Below are positions 26,361-37,294 of a stretch of 64,000 nt of DNA, piece by piece. Origin of the DNA: Zeugodacus cucurbitae. Taxonomy: Eukaryota; Arthropoda; Insecta; Diptera; Tephritidae. Both the position numbers and the translations under genes were made by a program. The notes under the pieces are model-generated. The model saw only the letters and a list, made by a program, of their open reading frames with translations. It searched no databases and had not been told where the DNA came from. The number at the start of each line of letters is the position of its first letter. The stretch's first letter is position 1. Location: the NCBI RefSeq assembly GCF_028554725.1, contig NC_071670.1, positions 57,690,501 through 57,754,500 of the forward strand. The letters run 5' to 3'.

Positions 26361-27432
26361 TGTTTGTTATTGTTTATTGTCGGTCTTGTTTTGTGGCATT
26401 TCTGTGGTTCGATTAAGTCACGTACTTCGATAGAAATTTGCTCTATCAATTCTAAAAGTATTTTTTTAACAAAATTGTTTTTATTCAAATGTTGATGCCT
26501 GAAAATAGCAATCCAAATTTGTATTTGTTTTAAATATATAAAAATGCATATATTATGTATATATTTCTAAATTTTCTCCGCATCTGCATTAGCTGAATAC
26601 TTATAAGGAAGATTACACCTGTTTTCGTTTAGATGGAACTAATTGCCCCTGTAAAGCATTAAACTTTTTACACGACTGCTAAGTCGTTGAACTCCATTAA
26701 TTTCACATGTTTGTTGATGCGCTTGGCTACCCATGCTGAATATGGAAGGCTCCTGTTGTGGAAATATGTCGGGAGAGTTTCATTTTACACTTTCAAAGCT
26801 GTCTTCTTCATGATGACTTACCATGACTTTTATATACAATATAATACATTTATTTCAAGGGAATATTCAAACATGCTATCTTCTTTCCATTCGCAACTAA
26901 AAAAAAACCATTTAATTTTAAATAAAATTTTATGTTATGAGTAATTATGTATTTTTCCCTTTGAGGAAACTAGTTTAGATTTCTTTTTATATGTGAATTA
27001 ATGAATGCTTAAACTACAATAAAAACAATAAAATTTATTGCGTTTATAATTCAAATATTGTATAATTATAATTAATAATAAACTTGCAGCAAAGTTTTCG
27101 AGTTGTCAATAAATAAAATCGCCTCTGCGTATGAGTAACTTTTCAAATTCTTCTTTTGCTTTATTTTTAGCAAACATTATAATAAACCCAAACGATTACC
27201 CTCCTCCCGCCCAACCGACGCATGGGGCGCAGTCCGCATACGAGCGGAATTTGCCGAGTCTAGAAAGGCAAGAGATTTTTAAGCGTTCAGTTCTCAAACT
27301 GCTCAACTACAGAAAGAAACATTTCAACAGCTGAGATTTAAAAATTTATAAAAACTAAAAGTTGAAAATTTCTCAATATTACTTATTAAGAGAAGACAAA
27401 ATAGTTATTTTGATGCTAAATATTGAGTCAGA

Positions 27433-28118
27433 TGGATCAAATGTACTGGAATGAGAATTAAAATCCTGACATATTCAGCGGAATGGTTCGTTTAACTCAA
27501 AATTTATTCTAGAAGATTTTAGAAGTAATGGTCTAAACTGCCTAGTTGAACGCAATGGGATATTAAACTTAATAACAGACAATAGGACTATAGTAATGAA
27601 CTACAAACTAAACCATTCAGTAGTTTTATTAGGAATATTATACCTAGCATTCCTCTGCGACTAGTGAGTGTGGGAAGATTTAAAAGTTTTAAACGACTAG
27701 TATACGGGGGAAGATTCAAACTTGAATCCCAATGTAAGTGGCCTAAAGCAAAAAGTAAAAATTGTTTTTGAACGGACTCAAGCTTATCAGAATGGGATTG
27801 ATAGCTAGGATTCCATACCACAGAACCATACTGCAATATAGACCTTACCAATGTTGTGAAAATAATTTTAGTAATATACGGATCACTAAATTCTTTAGAC
27901 CAACGTTTAACAAAGCTAAGAGCACCTTTAACCTTTTAAGACAATTGAATTTACATGAGAATTAAAATTTAGTTTAGGGTCCATAGTAACTCCTAAATCA
28001 ACAAAGCTAAAAACTTGCTCTAAACTGAAGTTATTTATTACATAGGGAGAAAGTTCAACAGTTCTACGGAAAAAGCACATCGTTTTACATTTTTTAAGAT
28101 TCAGTGGCATATCATTTA
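27433..28118 (-). pseudogene. Jockey-type LINE fragment, RT C-terminal part
   Basis: Read on the minus strand, 28118 downward gives MPLNLKKCKTMCFFRR, FVDLGVTMDPKLNFNSH, then after one frame change SFVKRW, YGSVVWNPSY, ESVQKQFLLFALGHLHW and LNLPPYTSRLKLLNLPTL. A degraded FNIPLRSTRQFRPLL follows near 27540. This is the block order of jockey-superfamily reverse transcriptases after the catalytic centre. The frameshift near 27930 sits in a short AAAGGTT/AAAGGTG duplication. Catalytic YADD, endonuclease and gag ORF are missing. Confidence 0.8.
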
Positions 28119-29804
28119 TTATTATAATATAATTAAATATATAAATATTAAGAAAAGTATTTATTACTATATAAGAGTAATTTATATATTTCATACTCTT
28201 TGAGCAAATAAAAATTACTTAAAAATCGAGAGTTTTTATATACCATAAGCACTATTCACTTTCAATGCTACAATTCACACCCGCAACCAATAAAAATTAT
28301 AACACAATTACCAACAGCAATTATGCCTAAACAATTGTTACCATTGTCAATTATTTCTTTGCTTATTGGTATTTCTAAGAGTGCTAGTCTATTATTATAT
28401 TTTGTGGTTTAATTTTCCCCCACAGTTTATAACATTATAATATTTTTTGCGACAGTTGACGCTTTCTATGAATTTTCGCTTATTTCTCATTGTATTAACT
28501 GCCACCGCAGATTGTTATTTTCACACACGTAGCAATTGTTAATATTATTTTTATTGTCTACACGTTGCTGCCACTCTAAACTACTGTTCTATTGTGTATT
28601 TTCGTACAATACCGACTTTTTACTTCTGTCGGCTTAGGACGTCTGTAACCAGACAAAAGCAAGACTTCTTACGCACATATCAGCAGAAATACAATTAATA
28701 TGGCATTTCCATCGTTTTTACCATTTTGATTGGCGTTCAGTTCACTTAAAGCTACACAATTATATAGTTGTTAATTTCATAAAAGCAATTGTTGTGGTCT
28801 TACATCTTTATTTTCAACTAAACAATACCCAATCAATTTGTAAATACATATATTGAAGAAAAGCGAATAAAATAACCTAGAAAATATCGAAACTCGTTTT
28901 CTAAATATTTATTGTCTATTTCAAATAAGTTTCACAGACTATTTTCTAAAGTAGCGTTATGTGAATAAATTCATCCTCTGTACTCTGAAAGACAAAAGTT
29001 ATAAATGAAGCATTACTCGTCCTTTCCAATAGAAAAAAGGTAGAACGAATGGTCCCGATGTACGGAAATTTATTTTGCATACGTTTTCGTTCATACGTAT
29101 AATCATAGACGAAGGAAAACACTGAAGTGCACCTATATTTATATGCATATCATGCGGCTATGTATACACATGACATCCTGCATATGACGGAGCTAGCTTA
29201 CTTTTAAGCCAGGAAGCTAGCAAACAAGGATATTAAGATCATTTATCGTACACTTTGCCGCCGAAGCATGATCTCCTATAATTTAACGCAAGCATAAAAA
29301 GAAGTATCTTTAGAGCAAAGTAGAAAATGTATAGCTTACCAGCATCCTATTATAACGCAGATATTCTGACGTACATAAACATATGCATGAAGTAGTAGTT
29401 GTATATATGCCTTCACGGATGTGATAAAGAAAATCCAGCTGACTTTGTCAGTCAGCGTTGTAAAAGTTTGTTTGAGTATGCTTACAAAAGCACACACGTT
29501 TTTCTGCTATTTATATGCGTGGATATCTGCAGTTGAGTTTGAGCATTTGTTGGGTTATACTGTTGCATGCATACATACGCAGAAAATCACTCATGTGTGT
29601 TAATAAGTGTGTACTCTCTTTACGCAACAAAGTGACTTTATACTTCAGGATATCCTTATATATACTATATGCAAGGTTAGCATGGGTGTCATTTGAGAAA
29701 GACCTTTCGGAAACATTCTGTGTGTGTGTGCTCCGGTCCACTTCCCCTACTGAAGATTATTTGAAACACTATTCTCACTATCAACATGTGCTCATTTAAA
29801 AACA
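28119..29804. other. Intergenic, no gene seen
   Basis: AT-rich unique DNA between the jockey fragment and Helentron C. No signal beyond short overlapping frames without domains. Confidence 0.6.
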
Positions 29805-30976
29805 TTTTTATACTCTCGCAACAAAAGTTGCTAAAGAGAGTATTATAGTTTTGTTCACACAACGGTTTTTTGTAACACCCAAAACTAAACGAGTTAGATA
29901 TAGGGTTATATATACCAAAGTAATCGGGGTGAAGAGTGGGGTTCAAATCCGGATGTCTGTCTGTCCGTCCGTCCGTCCGTTTGTGCAAGCTGTAACTTGA
30001 GTAAAAATTAAGATATCTTGATCAAACTTGGCACACCCTCTTTCTTGGCAAATGGGCAAAATCGGACCATTGCCACGCCCACAAAATGGCGAAAACCGAA
30101 AACACATAAACTAAGCCATAAATAAAGGAAACAAAATTTGGTACAAAGGATGTCATATATGTAATTTTTTTGGCGAAGTGGGCGTGGTCCCGCCCTCTAC
30201 TAAGTTTTTTGTACATATCTCGTAAACTACTTAAGCTATATGAACCAAACTTTCTAGAATCGTTTTTTTAGGTACTACCTTATTCAGTTCAAAAATGGAG
30301 GAAATCGGATTATTACCACGACCACCTCCCATACAAAGGTTATGTTGAAACCTACTAAAAATGCTTTAATTCAGTAAAGGAAAACACCATTAACCTTAAA
30401 TTTCATAATAAAGAAGGTACAGAAGAGTTCCACCCAAATTGGTATACAAAATTTTAAATGGGTGTGGCTCCGCCCACTTATGGGTCAAAAACTATATCTC
30501 CGAAACTTCTCGACCAATATCAAATTTGCAGTTATTTCCTTGAAACTAGGTTTGTAATATTTTCCTTGCATCCCAATGATATGTTGTGAAAATAGGCCCA
30601 ATCGGTTCACAACGACGCCTACTTCCAATATACCAGAACTTTGAAGTCGACCTAAATATTTTACTTCACAATATGTAAAGTAAGCACTATTGAAGACATC
30701 GGAACAGAACTTTGCATCAATGCTGCATTTATAGTGTGGCTGCCCCTTTCTAAAAATCGCCGAAATCGGACCATAGGTTTTCAAGGCCCCATATATCGAA
30801 CATGAGGACCTCGGTGCTTCTAACCTAATACTAGGGTTTCCAAATTTCAATGGACTTTATACCAAATACATGTATAACGAATATGTGGGTCAAATTGTGT
30901 ATTATATAATATTATTAAAATTAAATAAATAAATTGCGAGAGTATAAATAAATAAATTAGCCCTTCCTTACATGTT
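29805..30976 (+). mobile_element. INE-1-like Helentron copy C, near full length
   Basis: It starts with TTTTTATACTCTCGCAACAA and a TTGC...AGAGAGTATTATAG hairpin, then CTAAACGAGTTAGATATAGG, and a TGTCTGTCTGTCCGTCCG microsatellite at 29955-29980. The long body ends with TTGCGAGAGTATAAA and TTAGCCCTTCCTTACATGTT. The 3' GTTCGG/CCGAAC hairpin is replaced by an AAATA run. Small frames across it are not genes. Confidence 0.8.
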
Positions 30977-31378
30977 ATTTTTAATTTTATTTGAACTTCA
31001 TTCGTATCTTTTTAACACAGAATATTGCCTTACTTGAATGTAACTTTTGTAATATATACAGTTTTACTGACCACTCAAACAACAGCAGTGACCACAGCAA
31101 AGTTTCTCAATATCCCATATAAATACACACACACTCACATTTGTGGTCTTAACCTAGAATAGAACTGAATCGACTTAATAAAAATGAAGAGTGTGAAATA
31201 TGCTGGGAGTGGTCAGCAAACTTTCCTGCTAAGATGGTGTAGTAAACTCTCTTTTCTTCCTTCCTCTGTCCTCTCTGCCAATATACCGTTAACCAATTTA
31301 TAGCTGTCAATGAAAAGGGATTAGAAATCGTATGTCCGAAATTTCGAGATTAGAAAGCGTATGTGCAACTAAAAAAAA

Positions 31379-31608
31379 ATGTTAGTCCCGAAATTTCAGG
31401 ATTGAGATTTCGGGATGCCGAAATATACTTTTCGCCAGTGGTCCATAAAAACTGGAATTATTGACTTCTTCTGTAATACTTAGCGCAAAAAATTATTAGA
31501 TCTCGAATTGAATTGATTACTTTGTGTGGAAATCCCTTAAAAATATAAACAAAAATCAGAAAGTGTTAGCCCCGAACTTTCGGAATTGAGATCTCGGGAT
31601 CCCCGAAA
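31379..31608. repeat. Direct repeat pair, CCCGAA...TTCGGGA motif
   Basis: ATGTTAGTCCCGAAATTTCAGG (about 31379-31424) recurs as GTGTTAGCCCCGAACTTTCGG (about 31563-31608), both followed by ATTGAGAT-T/C-TCGGGAT. Each unit can fold through TCCCGAAATTTC / ATTTCGGGA. Function unknown; probably part of one old repeat that continues to about 31950. Confidence 0.6.
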
Positions 31609-31611
31609 AAA

Positions 31612-31704
31612 ATGACCTCGTCCCAAAATGTTAACAAACCCTGACCAAAGGTCAATGATCTCGTCCCAAAATGTTAACAAACCCTGACCAAAGGTCAATG
31701 ACCT
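31612..31704. repeat. Two 43-bp tandem copies with AGGTCA-type palindromes
   Basis: The unit CTCGTCCCAAAATGTTAACA... repeats with a 43-bp period (31621 and 31664 start the same TCCCAAAATG). Each carries an inverted AGGTCA pair with 1-bp spacing: AGGTCAATGATCT at 31649-31661 and AGGTCAATGACCT at 31692-31704. A third, AGGTCTTTGACCT, lies at 31726-31738. Confidence 0.85.
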
Positions 31705-31746
31705 CAACTGTCTGGTCTCTGACAAAGGTCTTTGACCTAGCCAACG

Positions 31747-31865
31747 GTTTGTTTACATTTTAATTGGTCACGTGACGTAAGTTTGTTTACATAATGAGGG
31801 TCACGTGACATAAGTTTGTTTATATAATGAGGGTCGCGGGACCTAACCTTTTTTACATTTTGAGG
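31747..31865. repeat. 33-34-bp tandem repeat containing GTCACGTGAC
   Basis: Three to four units start with GTTTGTTTACAT at 31747, 31781 and 31814 and a degenerate one near 31847. Perfect palindromes GTCACGTGAC lie at 31767-31776 and 31800-31809; the third unit has degenerated to GTCGCGGGAC. Confidence 0.85.
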
Positions 31866-33052
31866 ACTAATTTGAGATGAAGGTAGAATTCAAAAGAGGT
31901 TAAATATGTTTACATTTTGTGCGGTGAAATAGATACAAGTTCGGGGACTTTCGACGTCAAGTGTCTTTATGAGTGGAGCGAAAGGAAAATAAATTCAAGC
32001 CAACTTAAGAGTTTGGGGGAATCGATACAGGTCAATACATGATATACAATAATTTTCAATATTCTGGATGTGCGTTAAATATATTAAATTTGAGTGGAAA
32101 TATTTTCGTGAGTATTTTTTTGTTAAATTCCAAAAGCTGACTTTGTGTCAAATATAACGTTCAATATTTAAGAAAACCGATCGTATATACTAGCATTATT
32201 CTTCATTCGATTCCCCTTGCTAATACTGAAATGTTTTAGTTTGATTTTAAAGTTGATTGCATTAGTTATTGCTGGACTCAACACAGCCGGCTACCAATTA
32301 AAATGGTATTATTGGCTCTAAAAGTGGGGGTGCACATTGTGTACATACATACATATGAACGAGCACAAAAATATAAATCTTTTCTCGATAAAATCTTCAA
32401 TAACAGCTTGTGTTTATTTAGCTGCTTGAATTTCGTATCGCACACTGTTAAAGTTAACTTTCTGTAATCATCGGCTCACGTACACAGGCGGTGCAGGTCG
32501 TCTTACACAGAAATACTGAAAAGCTAAGAATTAAGTTTTAGAACGTGCCACTTTAATAAAATTTATATATTTTTTATCATATTAGTATGCACCAACAGCT
32601 GCTTGTCTATGTGTGAAATTTATAAGATGATTAACAATTTTGAAATATATTTTGTTCATTATTTTATCTTCGCCATGCAACACTCTCGTAATAATTGAGT
32701 TATTTGAAATTGAATTAGTAGTTACTGGATTTTCGAAATATATTTGGCTCAACAGGTATTCTGAACTTTTACTGTATTCTCTAACAAAGTCTAAGTCAAT
32801 CTTAATTGAATTAAATGCAGGCAAAGAAATTTGGTTTCTGCCTTTAGGAACATTTTAGTAATTTGAATTAAATTTGCTTTCTTGATACAAATGAATTAGT
32901 GGATCAGGGACAGCAGTTCAGCAATAATTTTCATACTTTTTATATGTAAATATCTATTCTCTTATATCTACAGAGATTTATATTTACTTCATCACATATA
33001 AACTGATATGGTATATGCCATATTTTTCCTCAAACTACAACTTTCCTCTTAT

Positions 33053-33069
33053 GTTACTTATACGCAGTG
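33053..33069 (+). promoter_or_regulatory. Recurrent 17-bp motif, site 9
   Basis: GTTACTTATACGCAGTG, with T for G at position 6, so the central palindrome is broken. It lies about 450 bp before paralogous segment 2. Confidence 0.45.
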
Positions 33070-33373
33070 GTAAACCTGATAAGTCTGCAAATATGCATTA
33101 CAGTTTAACATTTCCAGCAAAGGATTTGTGGTATGTTAGTTTTTCATGCATATTCAATGATAGTCACACATCCGACCCACACTAAGATCATCCCATAAAA
33201 TATTCCTCCTGCACTCATGCTTATGAATGTGCGAAGCAAATGTTTCCATTCCACCGAAGCAATTCCAAGGTGCGTACGGAAAATGTCAAATGTAACAAAT
33301 GACATGAATTGAATTATTGAGTGGTGATAAATTATGGCAGCTTACGATCATGCGTATGTTCTCAATGACAGCA

Positions 33374-33432
33374 ACTACGCGAGCGTAAATTCCGCTTATA
33401 CATAAGTATGTATAAATATGTGCTCGCGTAGT
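33374..33432. repeat. Inverted repeat, 11-bp perfect arms
   Basis: ACTACGCGAGC at 33374-33384 pairs with GCTCGCGTAGT at 33422-33432, leaving a 37-nt loop that contains CTTATACATAAG, itself palindromic. GC-rich arms stand out in this AT-rich region. Confidence 0.8.
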
Positions 33433-33520
33433 CACTTCAGCGTGAAAGTGCACAGTGACTCGATTTTTTCTTCTTCAACTCATCTCTTCCTCTGTTGCTG
33501 GTTTTTTTGTCAATGTGTTG

Positions 33521-33632
33521 ATTGATGGCTGTGAGAAAGGTTGACAGCACAACGTAGACAATTTTGTCAATTTTGCGCTGAAGATGAAATCATGGCAACG
33601 CAGCTAACTGAGTTATTGGCGGAATGTCAATT
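33521..33632. repeat. Non-coding paralogous segment, copy 2
   Basis: Partner of 26247-26360, about 7.3 kb away. GATTGATGGCTG, TTGACAGCAC, GATGAAATCATGGC, CTAACTGAGTTA and GGAATGTCAA correspond. Both could be old non-autonomous transposon copies or duplicated regulatory DNA. Confidence 0.6.
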
Positions 33633-34785
33633 GTGTTTCCGTTTCGCTGTTCGCTATTTGGTTTTTGCTGTTCACTGCTTGCTATGGCAATAAATTCTTT
33701 TATGACAAGTCACGTGAACAAGTTAAAATTGGCATTTCTGTGGCAGATTGCGTATGAATTTTTGGCCTACGAATATGCGTTGAATTTTGAATAATAAGCA
33801 ATACAAAATATTTTTTTTGTTATATGGTTATTGTATTGCTTTATTTTTCTAACTTGTGAATTGGCTGAAATACATATACAAGAGCATATGTATTTTTATG
33901 ACAACATCTTACATATATTAAAACATATCTATGTATATCTATTGATAATTGTTATGCATGTTGCATAAAATCAAATAAATATGCTGCATACGCAAAGTAG
34001 ATAAAATGAAACGTGAACGAAATCACAGAGCATTTAGGTGTGGAAATGTTTAAACATTCATGTTTTTATTAATATTTTATCTTGAAAGTGCTTCACTGAG
34101 AATAACCAACAATTTTATTTTTAATGTTCACTCCATTTCATTCGCCGTAGTATAAATATTGCCTTTTGACAGTCACCACTTAAAATTATATTTTAAGATA
34201 AAAAATATATCAGTTATTGTTTCGAAGAGCTTTTTGTTCGATCAGAAAATTTCAACTGTTCATTATTTGACTCCATATAGTGTAACATTAAACACACAGC
34301 GTAAACTCACTTAAAGTCGGACTCAGGATATACGTTTTGAAGAGTAATAGGCTGATCATAAATTATAGTCTGGTCTACTGTCATGTTTTTTTTTTAAATC
34401 TGTTAAATCTCTTTTTCAATTTAAAATATAAATATGTTCAGTAAAAGCTTTATTGGTAACAGTAAGTGTTCAGAGCTTAATGGCTTAATATACAGTCTAA
34501 TAAACCGCACAACTTTTTCCATGTCCATGCTTTTTATATATCGCTGAATATTTTAAACCATATCTATGGATTATTTATTTTGTATTGTTATATTTTTACG
34601 CATCGAAAAACTTCAGCTAAAACAATTTTTCATTTGTCAGCTTTAAAAGCTTTATTGAATTTCTGAAAAGGGGCTATAAAGCGTATAAAATATTAATTTT
34701 TCATAAATTCCCACAAAGACACGGTTTAGTGGTGCATGTGCACAACATTTTGATTTAAATATGCATATCACACATCATGCTTAAG
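33633..34785. other. Intergenic, no gene seen
   Basis: AT-rich DNA without exons, repeats or motif copies that I can support. Confidence 0.6.
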
Positions 34786-35205
34786 GGGCTTTACCATGTA
34801 ACCCATGAAAAATTACGCGATTTTCGTCAATTATTTTAAAAGTCGATCGAATTTTTCGAAGTTTTTTGCTCATAGTAAGGTATATTTTCAGCTATATTAA
34901 AAAATTCCCCCTGCTGCTGAATGATTCCAAAAAAATTCAAAAATATTATTACAGTTGAAGATCGCATCCTATAAAAAATTATAAATTTTTATTACGATTA
35001 TAAAAAATTGACAAATTCGCGTGGCTCTGAAAAAATGGTAGTTTTTTTAACTATTCAAGATACAACCTTACCGCTTTCACAGGATATTTTTGATAGTTAA
35101 ACTATCGAATAACTAAAAAACTAAAAAAATTAAAAAATCGATTTTTTGAAAATGTCATATTGGTACAAGAGAGCTAAGCATTTCATTTCAATATGCTTAA
35201 GGTAA
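34786..35205. repeat. AT-rich repeat with TTAAGGGG end
   Basis: It starts TTAAGGGGCTTTACCATG, like the termini of the 54.8 kb TTAA element, and contains AAAATCGATTTTTTGAAA near 35140-35155, also present near the end of that element. No matching inverted terminus is found near 35205, only GCTTAAGG in direct orientation. Probably a relative that lost its right end. Confidence 0.4.
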
Positions 35206-35935
35206 TGCAATATGTTTATATATGGAGCATATCACAAAAGTGTGAAGATTTTAACAAAATATTGTACACTAGCAGGCTTCTCACGAGTTAAACAAACATT
35301 TCAAATGTTATAAGTTTTTACACATTTATACAAACACTCCCATGCATATGTGCGAGCATGTATATTTCTAATATTTTGTTCTTCAAGCCGCTGCACACGC
35401 TCCGTACTCAACTCTCAAGCGCATACTTGGAAGGTTTTGAACTTTGCTCAGCAAGCAGGTGCGGGTGCTTGTTACTCGACTCTCTAACACGCGATTGCGA
35501 TACAAAGAGAATGACTTGAAGACGATTTTTAGTTTCAGATTAAGATTCTCCATCACGAAGTCTTTTTGATACCCTCACCTGGGAACTATTTTCAGAAAGT
35601 TGAGATTCTAGCAATAAATATAGCCTATGTTACTTGGAGTGAATGTAGCTTTCCAATGGTGAAAGAATTTTTGAAATTGGCACAGTTGTTTTTGAGTTTA
35701 TTCATTGCAAACATACATAGAAATCTTTCCTCTTTATAATAGTAGTATAGACAACCTTGACTTGATGCCAGTTAGCACTGAATATCGATGTACCCAGACC
35801 ACATTCAGATATATGTATATTCTATATAAGCACATCTTGAATTTAATAAAAATATGTAACAATATATTTTCCCTTGATCCTTTTCAAAAACTAGTTTTAT
35901 TTTTATATTTTATTGTCATTACGACTATTTTATAC
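35206..35935. other. Intergenic, no gene seen
   Basis: 35380-35530 is less AT-rich than its neighbours but has no open frame. Nothing else is seen before the Tigger-like MITE. Confidence 0.6.
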
Positions 35936-35937
35936 TA

Positions 35938-36502
35938 CAGTGGTATCTCGACATACGAGTGCCCCAACATACGAGTTTTGCCGACGAGCAAGTAATTTTT
36001 TTGCTTTTAGTTACGAGCGAAATTCGAGATACGAGTCCGGTTCGGTTCGGTTCGGTTCGGTAGAAAACGTGGAAAAAAACACCCAGAAAAAGTTGCAACA
36101 GGTCGTGCATCTGACCTTTTTAATGACACTTGCCTAACTCATTTCCCGAACATTCTTAGAGGGAGGAAGAAACAAACCACCTTGGACATGTTTTTTTTCT
36201 AAACGGCCTACAGGTGAAAGCGAGAAAAATGTAGCGAAAAAGGCAAAGACCAGTGAGGATATCTAATTTATTTCTTTACATTCTCTTTTTCGTTTTTGTG
36301 TAATAAATATTTGATATTTATAAATACGTTTTTATTATTCAAAATCACGTAACAAAAATATCTGGGGTGACATTTTGGAGGTTGAAACAGATTAATGGTA
36401 GTTCAATTGTTTTGTATGGGGAAATTTGCTTCGAGATACGAGTAATTCAAGATACGAGCAAAGTTGCGGAACGAATTAAACTCGTATGGCGAGGTACCAC
36501 TG
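35938..36502. mobile_element. Tigger/pogo-like MITE
   Basis: It is flanked by TA on both sides (35936-35937 and 36503-36504). The inverted termini start CAGTGGTATCTCGACATACG and CAGTGGTACCTCGCCATACG, agreeing at 21 of 23 positions. TACGAG words recur just inside both ends, and a (GGTTC)n run lies at 36039-36060. At 36164-36202 the plus frame reads RKKQTTLDMFFF then stop, resembling the end of Tigger/jerky transposases. It therefore looks like a deletion derivative of an autonomous Tigger rather than a random foldback. Confidence 0.8.
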
Positions 36503-36504
36503 TA

Positions 36505-37294
36505 TTTACATTTACCCATTAATACTCGTACTAATATAATTTTCTTATATGCGTTGACACGACAAGGAAATATTATAAAAATATTGTAATCATAAACTCA
36601 AGCGCATAAGAAATTGTGGATAAGAAATATAAATAACAGCAAAAAGAGAAACACTCAAGAAAGTGTTAAAACTTTCCACCAGAGAGTTTAATGGCAGTGA
36701 AAAGTTTCAAATGCAGCTGGTTAAAAGGAAATTATAAATAAATTTACAAGAACTTTTACTTGCTTTTAAATACAAATGGAAGTAAAAAGCTGATTTAATA
36801 TGCCACAATAGGAAGGGGGTACTCCAGACTTTGGGTCTTCATTTATATATTACTAATTCACATATATTTTTTACAACTGTATAATTTAATAATGAATTCA
36901 AATTCTAAGTAATGCTAAGTAATAAATGAAATATTTTCGTCTCCACTTTTTGCAATGCCTTCGCACCAGAATGGTTTATAAGCTGCATGAAGGAGGTGAA
37001 AAATAATAAAATTTTTAAGTAACAAACAAAAATTACTAATGTACTAATTTTCAGAATTTCGTTTGCTCTTTCCCTCCCATCACAACCTTTCTTCAGTATT
37101 TGTACATTTTAATAACTCACAGCTTATTTAACGCACATAATAACAAAAAAAAAAAAAACAAAACAGCCACAATGCTTTCTAATTACATTATGATGTAATT
37201 TAATTTTAATATTGTTTGCACAAATATTTTACATTTTTAATTACGAAATACATCAGATGAAAAGCAAGCGTATGAGGAAATGAGTTGCTTTCGC
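36505..37294. other. 3' flank of AstA-R1
   Basis: It must contain the 3' UTR and cleavage site of AstA-R1 (transcribed toward lower coordinates). No exact AATAAA occurs within the first 100 bases; ATTAAA-like words near 37205 and a T-run (minus strand) at about 37147-37159 are candidates. Confidence 0.5.

Larger units (their letters stand above)
20166..27432. other. Intergenic, no gene seen
   Basis: The longest block free of recognised transposons. It holds motif sites 5 to 8, a weak one at 27123-27139, an (ATTC)n run at 23759-23777, another A-rich, T-poor stretch at 22735-22890 and paralogous segment 1. No exon is supported; the short frames show no domains. Confidence 0.55.
31866..33520. 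other. Intergenic, no gene seen
   Basis: It contains motif site 9 and the 11-bp-arm inverted repeat. The 80- and 72-codon frames overlapping at 32582-32858 lie on opposite strands and show no domain. Confidence 0.55.

Noticed and set aside
29935..29960. tRNA B-box-like GTTCAAATCC
   Set aside because: Part of a conserved Helentron block; no cloverleaf can be formed around it.
30485..30850. 121-codon frame, with related frames at 19149, 50241 and 50802
   Set aside because: The same peptide text recurs because the Helentron body recurs; no domain, no start conservation and different truncations.
31612..31865. CRISPR-like array
   Set aside because: Repeats are contiguous tandem units without unique spacers, in an animal genome.
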